This document shows, in pieces, positions 7,743 through 14,006 of a stretch of 17,372 bases of DNA. Source of the stretch: Clostridiales bacterium. Lineage in GTDB: Bacteria > Bacillota > Clostridia > Christensenellales > Aristaeellaceae. A model generated the notes under the pieces. The model saw only the letters and a list, made by a program, of their open reading frames with translations, did not search any database and was not told the DNA's origin. How positions within the stretch are numbered: the stretch's first letter is position 1; each line of letters begins with the position of its first letter. The translations under genes and the position numbers were made by a program. Location: positions 23,458 through 40,829 of the forward strand of contig JAHZHX010000011.1 in NCBI GenBank assembly GCA_019420065.1. Reading direction: 5' to 3'.

Positions 7743-8915
7743 ATGCTTGTTTACGGGGTCGCCACGCTTTTATCCGTCCTGTTTGCGCTGCTGTGGCAGC
7801 AGGCGCGCCGGCGCGCGCGCGGCAGGGTTCATCTTGCGGCGCTGGCGCTGCTGAGCCTGCTGCCGCTGCTGCTCGTTTCCGCGCTGCGCTGGGATACCGG
7901 CACGGACACCTGGCACACCTATACGCCCGAATATCTGGCGCTGCGCTGGAAGCTGACCGGCGTTCTGCCCGAAAACGGCATGGCGCTCCTGCGGCAGTAT
8001 TACCAGCGGCCGCATCCCGGGCTTGATATTTCCGGCATTGCCGACGAAGAGATCCTGCAATATTTTGCCGACGCCAGCAGTCACACCTCGCCGCTTTTCC
8101 GTCTGCTGGAGCGGGGGCTGATCGCCCTGGGCGCAGGGCCGCAGTGGCTCTATGCGCTCACCGCCGCTTTCACGCTGGGCGTGATATGGCGCGTGATCTT
8201 CACCCAGAGCGAAAACGCGCCGCTGGCCGTTTTCCTCTTTGTGGCCACCAGCAACTACTTTCTCTCGCTCAACATCGTCTCGCAGTATATGGCCGTCGCC
8301 CTGTGCCTGCTGGCCTGCGCCCCGGCGCAGCAGCGCCGTCCGCTGCCCTTTGCCGCGCTGGTTGCGCTGGCGGCGGGCTTTCACGCCTCGGCCCTGGTTT
8401 TCCTGCCGGTCTATTTTCTGCCGCGGCTGCGCGTCAAGCCCCTTTGGTGCGCGCTGGGCGCGGCGGGCTGTCTTCTGCTCGCGCCGCTGTGCGTCCCGGC
8501 GCTGCAATGGCTTATTGCCCGCGCGACCCCGCAATACGCCCGGTATTTCAACTGGGAAGGCGAGTTTGAATGGATTTTCTTCGGCCTGGGGCTGCTGGTG
8601 CTGGCGCTGGGCGCGTACTGCTATGACAAAGCGCAGGACAAGCCCTATTTCCGCCTGTGGTATTATATGAACGTTCTGGGGCTGCTGGCGCTGTGCTTTT
8701 CCGGCGTGCTGCCGCTGATGAAGCGCGTCAATTACTATTTTGCCGCGCCGCATTTTCTGCTGCTGCCGCAGCTGATACAATGCGAGAAGCGCCCCCGTCT
8801 GCGCCGCGCCCTGTACTGCGGCGTGATCCTCTTTTTCCTCGCTGAAACCCTTGTGGCCGTGGCCCTGCTCAACAAAAACGGCGTGCTGCCCTACCGCGCC
8901 TTCCGGCAGCCATAA
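7743..8915 (+). CDS. EpsG-family membrane protein (putative exopolysaccharide polymerase)
   Basis: A 390-residue polytopic membrane protein with about nine or ten hydrophobic helices. The block RWDTGTDTWHTYTPEY after the first two helices is the family hallmark of EpsG-type proteins (PF14897), where an invariant G-x-D-t stretch precedes a Tyr-rich loop. EpsG is a membrane protein of exopolysaccharide clusters thought to polymerise or export repeat units. The ATG at 7743 is preceded by GGAGG at a five- to six-base spacing; an in-frame TTG at 7725 is not needed. The gene is divergent from the main polysaccharide operon but only about 0.9 kb from it, so it probably serves the same or a related polymer. 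The TetR gene follows after 19 bases and is likely co-transcribed. Confidence 0.8.
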   Translation: MLVYGVATLLSVLFALLWQQARRRARGRVHLAALALLSLLPLLLVSALRWDTGTDTWHTYTPEYLALRWKLTGVLPENGMALLRQYYQRPHPGLDISGIADEEILQYFADASSHTSPLFRLLERGLIALGAGPQWLYALTAAFTLGVIWRVIFTQSENAPLAVFLFVATSNYFLSLNIVSQYMAVALCLLACAPAQQRRPLPFAALVALAAGFHASALVFLPVYFLPRLRVKPLWCALGAAGCLLLAPLCVPALQWLIARATPQYARYFNWEGEFEWIFFGLGLLVLALGAYCYDKAQDKPYFRLWYYMNVLGLLALCFSGVLPLMKRVNYYFAAPHFLLLPQLIQCEKRPRLRRALYCGVILFFLAETLVAVALLNKNGVLPYRAFRQP

Positions 8916-8934
8916 GAAAGGAAGAAACCAAGCT

Positions 8935-9579
8935 ATGAATCAGGAAGATTCGCGCCGCCGCTATATCGAGGCCGCCGCGCAGCTCATCCAGGAAAACGGG
9001 ATCGAGAGCGTGAGCGCCCGCAAGGTGGCCGCCCGTGCCGGCACCGTAGGCTCGGCCCTGTACAAGCACTTTGAAAACGTGGAGGAATTGACCGTTTACG
9101 CCTCGCTGCGCTTCCAGGAAGCTGCTTACGACGGGCTGGACGCCATCGCCGCCGAAGCCGCAAACGCGCTGGACATGTATAGCCGGACCGAGCATTTCTT
9201 TGCCCGCTTTGCCTTTCAAAACCCCGTACTGTTCAATAACCTGATCTTTGGCCGCTACCGCGACCGTCTGGCCGACATCGCGCGCGATTATTATCTGATC
9301 TTTCCCAGCGGCGTGGAGCAAAAATGGCGCTATACCGACTCCATCGTCCGCGGGCGCTCGTTTGAGGAGGGCAACCTGCGCCTGCTGCAAATGTGCGTGG
9401 AGGACGGCTCGCTCTGTGTGGACGAGACCGCGCTTGCCGCGCTCAACGAAACGATTGTGATGCTCTTCAAGGGCTTTCTCAAAACGATGCTGGACGCTCC
9501 CGCCCAGGATCCCCAAGCGCTGGCGCAGCGCTATATGACCTGCTTTGAGCTGCTGCTGAAGGGCTATCTGCCCGCTTGA
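8935..9579 (+). CDS. TetR/AcrR-family transcriptional regulator
   Basis: The 214-residue protein has a TetR-type DNA-binding domain at residues 6-55: RRRYIEAAAQLIQENG, then SVSARKVAARAGT for helix two and the turn, and VGSALYKHFENVEELTVYA for the recognition helix and helix four. The helical C-terminal half, presumably the ligand/dimer domain, is not specific to a subfamily I recognise. AAGGAAG lies upstream of the ATG at 8935. It probably shares a transcript with the epsG-like gene (19-base gap). Its target is unknown. The perfect palindrome at 13250-13277 has the shape of a TetR-type operator, but nothing in the sequence ties the two together. Confidence 0.9.
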   Translation: MNQEDSRRRYIEAAAQLIQENGIESVSARKVAARAGTVGSALYKHFENVEELTVYASLRFQEAAYDGLDAIAAEAANALDMYSRTEHFFARFAFQNPVLFNNLIFGRYRDRLADIARDYYLIFPSGVEQKWRYTDSIVRGRSFEEGNLRLLQMCVEDGSLCVDETALAALNETIVMLFKGFLKTMLDAPAQDPQALAQRYMTCFELLLKGYLPA

Positions 9580-9605
9580 GTCGTTCAGCTCTCGCGCGGC
9601 CTTTA

Positions 9606-9637
9606 TTGGAAAATGTTTTCCCAAATTTTGTTTTTTT
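9606..9637 (+). terminator. Weak candidate terminator after the TetR gene
   Basis: TTGGAAA and TTTCCCAA form an imperfect stem (one bulged C, four-base loop) at 9606-9624, followed by an interrupted T-tract to 9637. The stem is AT-rich, so strength is doubtful. It marks the boundary where base composition becomes AT-richer. Confidence 0.4.
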
Positions 9638-9641
9638 CATG

Positions 9642-9676
9642 CTGATTTATATATGAATTTATTATATAATATAAAT
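9642..9676 (+). promoter_or_regulatory. Candidate promoter of the peptide/ABC cassette
   Basis: A perfect TATAAT lies at 9665-9670 with a poor -35 (CTGATT, 9642-9647) at 17 bases. ATTTATAT (9645-9652) and ATATAAAT (9669-9676) form an inverted repeat across the -10 region. A weak -35 plus overlapping dyad would fit an activated or repressed promoter, but AT-rich DNA makes chance repeats common. Confidence 0.45.
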
Positions 9677-9712
9677 GGCTTTTCAGTATGAATAATAAAT
9701 GGAGGTGTAATT

Positions 9713-10075
9713 ATGAGGAAAAAGCTTACCTGCTCAATTATCTGCATTTTGGCAATGACCGCAGTGATTGTCAGCGCGCTCGCAGCAGAATTTACCGGTC
9801 GCATCTGGACAGGTTCTCCCAAGAGTATTCTAGGCATTACGTATGGCTACTATTGCACCGCTGCTCAAAATAAATCTTCAAATGGCACCAACCAGTGGGC
9901 ACATGCATGGAGCAAACAAAATGGAGCTATCATTGCTGAAGCCAATGCAACTGGAACCAAAAGCGCCGTCGCCAATAGCAAGTTAGTCAAACCGACAAGT
10001 GGTTATGGTGAATACGGCGAAGACTATGGCTATGCAGATCAAAAATTTGGCGCCGGAGCATATCTTGACTACTAA
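9713..10075 (+). CDS. Small Sec-secreted peptide, bacteriocin-like candidate
   Basis: A 120-residue protein not recognised from any family. Residues 1-24 form a Sec signal peptide (RKK, hydrophobic core, SALA, then AEF), leaving a mature peptide of about 96 residues. The mature part is rich in Gly, Tyr, Ala, Ser and Asn, has one Cys (residue 48, GYYCTAA), a Trp-containing middle (NQWAHAWSKQNG) and a Tyr/Gly/acidic tail ending AGAYLDY. GGAGGTG lies seven bases before the ATG. It precedes two FtsX-type permeases and an ATPase. Lactococcin-972-type bacteriocins share this arrangement (Sec leader, small beta-rich mature peptide, adjacent MacB-like transporter), but the similarity is architectural only. 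A signalling peptide or a substrate sensed by the transporter are alternatives. Confidence 0.7.
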   Translation: MRKKLTCSIICILAMTAVIVSALAAEFTGRIWTGSPKSILGITYGYYCTAAQNKSSNGTNQWAHAWSKQNGAIIAEANATGTKSAVANSKLVKPTSGYGEYGEDYGYADQKFGAGAYLDY

Positions 10076-10099
10076 TACTTTATTTCCTGATTCAACTCT

Positions 10100-10136
10100 A
10101 TGAAATGATGGAACTTTATTTCATCAATTAGTTGAT
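10100..10136 (+). other. Two small hairpins between peptide and transporter genes
   Basis: ATGAAAT (10100-10106) pairs with ATTTCAT (10118-10124) around an 11-base loop, followed by ATCAA/TTGAT (10123-10127 and 10132-10136) around TTAG. The stems are AT-rich, share bases at 10123-10124 and have no T-tract, so they are not convincing terminators. They could be RNA-processing or attenuation sites that let the peptide be made in excess over the transporter. Confidence 0.3.
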
Positions 10137-10183
10137 AAAACGCATCACATGCTGAAAAGCCAGCCTTTTTGGGGGAGTATTAT

Positions 10184-11287
10184 ATGCTTCGCATTGCTTT
10201 TCGCAATTTTTTGACCGCATGCCGCGCCCAGGCCGCATTCTTTCTTCTGTCATTTTCTTGTTTGACAAGCGTGTTTGTTTGCCTGCTGTTTATTCAGCAA
10301 AGGGGCTATTTTTCTTATAAAGAACATATTTCCATGCAAAAAGAAACCCAAATACTATACTTTGCATGTGATGACTCAACAACCGTTGCGCAAGTAGCCG
10401 CCAAGCTAAGCAATCACCCTATGCTTCCAAAGGCAGCGGTCATCTCCGTATATGGCGGTCAGTATTGCGGGCTTTATTGGGACAGAAACTTAAGGGAGCG
10501 CGTCTGGTACACGCCCTATGGCCGATTTTTCACCATGGATGAAATGGAAGAAGGGGCAAAAAGCGCCATTCTTGGCACCGCATACATTGGTCAGCTCCCG
10601 CCGAAAAAACGAGACGCCCTCTGGGAATCGGGTATTGAAATCAACGGCGCGGCCTATGAAGTGATCGGCAATTATTTTTTTGAATGGGAAAACGCTGACG
10701 TTCCCGAAGAAACATTGATGGCAGAGCCTCTCTGTGCCCCTGTTGTCATCCCGCTTCAAGCATTTTGGGACAGCGGCCTTTCCGCCTCACGGTTTCGCTG
10801 CGAATTTGCGTCTCCCTTCACCCACGAGCAGCGCAGCTATATTACCGATTTATTGCAATCTTACGCAGGAATTTATTCAATCACTCTTCCGCACACAAAC
10901 AACGACAGCGCGTTTGCCGTCTATATAGGCAGCTCGGCGTCCTCCGCCCTGATCGTTATCCTGGCGCTGATCAGCATTGTTAATATTATTCTTTATTGGT
11001 TAAGACATGAATTTGAGCGTTACCGAATTTACCGGATCTGCGGCGCTGGGCGCGGACAGATTTTGTTTCTATTGCTTTTACAGATTTTATTTTTGATAAC
11101 GCTTACATATCTCTGCGCATATGTCATTACCCGTATGCTTACCAGCATCATGCCCGCCGGAATCGTTTTTCCATTGCCCGGAACGTTTTATGTCGGTATT
11201 TACTTTGCATTGCTGCTTTTCATCAGCACGATTGCCATCATCAAGGCCTATCCGCACATACTTCGCGGCAACGTGTTGGATAAATAA
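10184..11287 (+). CDS. FtsX-type ABC transporter permease (first of two)
   Basis: A 367-residue protein with MacB/FtsX topology: one N-terminal helix (about 15-40), a large extracytoplasmic domain (about 50-245), then three C-terminal helices. The second helix begins near SSALIVILALISIVNIILYW. The cytoplasmic linker after it, FERYRIYRICGAGRGQILF, carries the R..GA motif typical of FtsX-like permeases (PF02687). Such transporters usually do not carry substrate through the bilayer; they move or release peptides, lipoproteins or antibiotics by mechanotransmission. The ATG at 10184 has GGGGGAG six bases upstream; a TTG at 10169 is unlikely. It is followed by a second, divergent permease and the ATPase, so the pair probably forms a heterodimer. 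The extracytoplasmic domain was not recognised. Confidence 0.85.
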   Translation: MLRIAFRNFLTACRAQAAFFLLSFSCLTSVFVCLLFIQQRGYFSYKEHISMQKETQILYFACDDSTTVAQVAAKLSNHPMLPKAAVISVYGGQYCGLYWDRNLRERVWYTPYGRFFTMDEMEEGAKSAILGTAYIGQLPPKKRDALWESGIEINGAAYEVIGNYFFEWENADVPEETLMAEPLCAPVVIPLQAFWDSGLSASRFRCEFASPFTHEQRSYITDLLQSYAGIYSITLPHTNNDSAFAVYIGSSASSALIVILALISIVNIILYWLRHEFERYRIYRICGAGRGQILFLLLLQILFLITLTYLCAYVITRMLTSIMPAGIVFPLPGTFYVGIYFALLLFISTIAIIKAYPHILRGNVLDK

Positions 11288-11301
11288 AAAGGAGATGTTC
11301 T

Positions 11302-12480
11302 ATGACAACGCTTTTTATCGCGTTGAAGCTGCTCTGGCGCAGAAAATTAGCCAATATCATCCTGCTTTTACAAGTGCTGATATCGGTTGCCATGCTCGCT
11401 CAAATGTATGTATATATTGTTGACCATCTGGATAATGTCCGTGCGGTGAGCGAGCTTCCGGTCAAAGACACGTTTATACTGCATCTTTTTGACTATTATA
11501 CGCCGGAATACGCGGCGGAGCAGCTTACAGCCTCTTCCCTTGTTCAGGCAGTCGGCACAGTCGATATGGGCTGGGGAAGCTGCAACGATACCGGCTGTAC
11601 GATTGCGGTGTATAATGACGGCATTTTGCAGCGCTACGCGCCCGAACTGCAAAGCGGAAGCTGGCTGAACGTTGAAGACGAGGCGGCAGACGGCATTTTT
11701 CCAGCAGTTGTCTCTCAGGAAATCGGGCTGCGGGTAGGAGAAACAGGCAACGTTCGTCTTACCGCCGGACGAACCGTGTGTATCCGGGTTATCGGTACAC
11801 TGAAACGCCCCACGCAGTATTTATATCCATCCGGCTCTGCCAGCCCGGCATACTTTGCAGCTGATTCCGTCATCAGTCAGGACCCGGCCATTCTTCTGCG
11901 CGCGCGGGATACAGCGCAAAACGAAGCGCTTCGCTCCCTGTCTCCTTTTCGGACAGCCGCAAACCTGTTTATCTTTTTACGCCCGGAAACAACGAACGCA
12001 CAATGCGGAAAAGCGCTTGAAGAATGGAACCGCTACGGCGAAATCACACCGGCAGCTTCTCTGGTTGCCACATACAAAGAAAATACGCACACCATGATTG
12101 CGGGCGGGATCATTACCTTTGGCATATTCCTTGCGCTTGCAGTTACCAGCATACTAAGCAGCAACGTAATTCAAGCCCTGCGCAACCGCAAATTATTTAC
12201 GGTATATTATTTGCTGGGAATGGACTGGAAGCAAAGCGTATATATTGAAGCCACCCGAAGCGGACTGCTGCTGCTATCCATGATGGCTTTGATTGCTGCA
12301 GCGGGGCAAGCCGGCCTGCTTATGCTGGAATGGCTGACTCCGGCACGCGCGCGCTGGTTCTACGGTATTGCTTTTTTATACATTCTGCTCATGTTCGCCT
12401 CGGTAGGCACAGTCTTTATATGGCGCCTCACACGGGAAGATTTATCTACAGCGCTAAAGGATTTACAGCAAGGAGAGTAA
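11302..12480 (+). CDS. FtsX-type ABC transporter permease (second of two)
   Basis: A 392-residue permease with the same topology as its upstream neighbour: helix one at about 15-42, an extracytoplasmic domain to about residue 265, and three C-terminal helices. The second helix and linker, GIITFGIFLALAVTSILSSN then LRNRKLFTVYYLLGMDWKQ, match the FtsX pattern in which a short cytoplasmic loop with a GM/GA turn contacts the ATPase. AAGGAG lies seven bases before the ATG, 14 bases after the previous stop. Sequence similarity to the first permease is low by eye, so this is probably an old pair rather than a recent duplication. It would partner the first permease and the ATPase at 12484. The substrate is not known; the secreted peptide is the obvious candidate. 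Confidence 0.85.
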   Translation: MTTLFIALKLLWRRKLANIILLLQVLISVAMLAQMYVYIVDHLDNVRAVSELPVKDTFILHLFDYYTPEYAAEQLTASSLVQAVGTVDMGWGSCNDTGCTIAVYNDGILQRYAPELQSGSWLNVEDEAADGIFPAVVSQEIGLRVGETGNVRLTAGRTVCIRVIGTLKRPTQYLYPSGSASPAYFAADSVISQDPAILLRARDTAQNEALRSLSPFRTAANLFIFLRPETTNAQCGKALEEWNRYGEITPAASLVATYKENTHTMIAGGIITFGIFLALAVTSILSSNVIQALRNRKLFTVYYLLGMDWKQSVYIEATRSGLLLLSMMALIAAAGQAGLLMLEWLTPARARWFYGIAFLYILLMFASVGTVFIWRLTREDLSTALKDLQQGE

Positions 12481-12483
12481 AAA

Positions 12484-13167
12484 ATGCTGCTTGGATTGAC
12501 AGGAATTGAAAAAACGTATGCGGCACGGCGCGGCTGTACGCCCGTCAAGGTGTTGCGCGGTATAGACCTTACCGTTGATAAAGGAGAAATGATTGCTATT
12601 CGGGGCGCATCGGGCGCGGGAAAATCCACGCTATTGCATATCTTAGGCTGCTTGGATAGACCGACAAAGGGCGAGTATCTGTTGGATGGGAAAAATATCA
12701 TCCGGGAATCATCCGCCCGCCTGGCGCAAATTCGCAATCAAACATTCGGCTTTGTCATGCAGCATTTCGCGCTCGTTGAAGAAGACGACGTGCTGCAAAA
12801 CGTAACCATTCCCCTGCTATTCGCACGCATCCCCATGTCGCTGGCCAGCGCACGAGCCATGGAACAGTTATATCATCTGGGCATAGACCGCCTGGCCCGG
12901 CGCAAAGCTGCAACATTATCCGGCGGAGAAAAACAGCGCGTCGCCATTGCCCGCGCTTTGGTAAATCACCCCGACGTCATATTGGCCGATGAGCCTACCG
13001 GCGCACTGGATAAAGAAAACTCCGCTATGATTATGGAAATATTCAAAACGCTACACTCGCAGGGAAAAACGATCATCATCGTAACGCACGAAGAAAATGT
13101 AGCCAACGCCTGCAAGCGGGTCATCACACTGTCTGACGGACAAATCTGCACAGAATCGCAGAATTGA
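12484..13167 (+). CDS. ABC transporter ATPase, MacB/LolD type
   Basis: A complete 227-residue nucleotide-binding subunit. It shows Walker A GASGAGKST (41-49), the Q-loop Gln93 in VMQHFALVEE, signature LSGGEKQ (145-151), Walker B VILADEPTGALD (165-176) and the H-loop His202 in IIIVTHE. PTGALD is typical of the MacB/LolD/FtsE group that pairs with FtsX-type permeases. The Q-loop region HFALVEEDDVLQNV resembles the ATPases next to lactococcin-972-type bacteriocins, where similar FALIE-type residues occur; this is from memory and needs a profile search. AAGGAGA lies about eight bases before the ATG, three bases after the previous stop. It energises the two permeases. The cassette ends here; a palindrome begins right after the stop. 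Confidence 0.93.
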   Translation: MLLGLTGIEKTYAARRGCTPVKVLRGIDLTVDKGEMIAIRGASGAGKSTLLHILGCLDRPTKGEYLLDGKNIIRESSARLAQIRNQTFGFVMQHFALVEEDDVLQNVTIPLLFARIPMSLASARAMEQLYHLGIDRLARRKAATLSGGEKQRVAIARALVNHPDVILADEPTGALDKENSAMIMEIFKTLHSQGKTIIIVTHEENVANACKRVITLSDGQICTESQN

Positions 13168-13168
13168 T

Positions 13169-13214
13169 ATATTCCGAACAATAATATTATTGTCTATATT
13201 TTTGTTCGGAATAT
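13169..13214. repeat. 13-bp perfect inverted repeat with a nested 16-bp palindrome
   Basis: ATATTCCGAACAA (13169-13181) and TTGTTCGGAATAT (13202-13214) are exact complements separated by 20 AT-rich bases. A second perfect palindrome, ACAATAATATTATTGT (13178-13193), overlaps the left arm. The element begins two bases after the ATPase stop and ends four bases before the -35 of the next promoter. No T-tract follows on either strand, so an ordinary terminator is unlikely. It may be an operator or a switchable RNA/DNA structure. Confidence 0.6.
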
Positions 13215-13217
13215 GCA

Positions 13218-13246
13218 TTGACACGCTCCCTTCCATGCGCTATAAT
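13218..13246 (+). promoter_or_regulatory. Perfect consensus promoter upstream of tenA
   Basis: TTGACA (13218-13223), 17 bases, TATAAT (13241-13246): exact sigma-70/sigma-A consensus. Transcription should start near 13253, inside the palindrome at 13250-13277. So strong a promoter normally needs tight control, which the palindrome could supply. No TPP riboswitch elements are visible between it and tenA. Confidence 0.8.
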
Positions 13247-13249
13247 AAG

Positions 13250-13287
13250 GATGTAAGTGAACATGTTCACTTACATCTTGCTTTTTT
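13250..13287 (+). promoter_or_regulatory. 28-bp perfect palindrome at the start point: operator or terminator
   Basis: Positions 13250-13277 are a perfect palindrome with core GTGAACATGTTCAC. It covers the expected transcription start of the consensus promoter, the classic position of a TetR-type operator. As RNA it forms a 12-bp stem with a CATG loop followed two bases beyond the wobble-extended stem by TTTTTT (13282-13287), so it could also end transcripts coming from the ABC cassette. Perfect symmetry through the centre favours a dimer-binding site, but both roles remain possible. Confidence 0.6.
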
Positions 13288-13311
13288 ATGAAAAGAAATG
13301 AGGAAATACCG

Positions 13312-14006
13312 ATGAGCTTTGCGCAGGAAATGATGGATCACGCCGCCCCGGTATGGGACCGCTTCATGACGCATCCCTTCATCCAGGGGATGATCGACGG
13401 CACGCTGGACAAATCTAAGTTTGCCTGGTATCTGATGCAGGACTGCCAGTATCTGAAGGACTATGCCAAGGTCTAGGCCACGGCCTTTATCAAAACCGAT
13501 GACGTGGACCTGATGCGCTGCATCTACCGCGACATGAACGTGATCCTCTCCGACGAGAGCATGACTCACATCCGCTGTCTGAAGGAGATGGGCTATACCG
13601 AGGGGGACGCCTACGCCGCCCCCACCGCGCCGGAAAACCGCGAATATCTCGATTACATGCTTTCCGTTGCCCGCGAGGGCACCATGCAGGAGGGGCTTGT
13701 GAGCCTGATGGCCTGCGGTTCAGCTATTATCACATCGCGCTTTACGCCAAGCAGGAGGCGCACAGGCGCGGCACGGCGGAAAACAACTACTTTGCCGGCT
13801 GGTTCAACGATTACAGCGCCCCCGGCTACAAAGGAATCTATGACAGCACCTACGCGCTGTGCGAGCGTATCGTCAAAGACCTGGGCGCAGCCGAAAAGAC
13901 GCGCCTGAAGGAGATTTTCTACCGCTCCAGCGAGTACGAGTTGGGTTTCTGGGACATGGCCTTCAAGGGCTGCACGGAAGCGGGGGGCCTGCATGCTCAG
14001 CTTTGA
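13312..14006 (+). pseudogene. tenA: Aminopyrimidine aminohydrolase / thiaminase II (TenA), broken by stop and frameshift
   Basis: TenA hydrolyses aminopyrimidine thiamin-breakdown products (or thiamin) to HMP for thiamin salvage. The frame starts at ATG 13312 after a TGAGGA ribosome site and matches the TENA/THI-4 family (PF03070). It meets a TAG at 13474-13476 (codon 55, DYAKV*ATAF) and loses one base near 13717-13721. Restoring it gives CGFSYYHIALYAKQ and then a normal C-terminus with YELGFWDMAF. The repaired length is 231 residues, normal for the family. Asp44, Tyr47, Tyr112 and Cys135 fall at the same numbers as the active-site residues of Bacillus subtilis TenA. The 3' end overlaps the next gene by 14 bases. 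With only two lesions and an otherwise perfect sequence, it is either a recent pseudogene or affected by sequence errors. Confidence 0.88.

Noticed and set aside
7770..8780. Minus-strand open frame opposite the epsG-like gene
   Set aside because: The sense strand has the EpsG hallmark, membrane helices and a good ribosome site; the antisense translation is Arg/Gln-rich shadow sequence.
13169..13214. Insertion-sequence terminal repeats
   Set aside because: The arms enclose only 20 bases and no transposase or target duplication is visible.
13250..13277. LexA (SOS) box reading of GAACATGTTC
   Set aside because: The Gram-positive LexA box has GAAC and GTTC four bases apart; here they are two apart, and symmetry extends to 28 bp, unlike a LexA site.
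13462..13490. Recoded TAG (stop-codon readthrough) in tenA
   Set aside because: No readthrough or insertion element is visible, and the same gene also has a frameshift, so a lesion or error is simpler.
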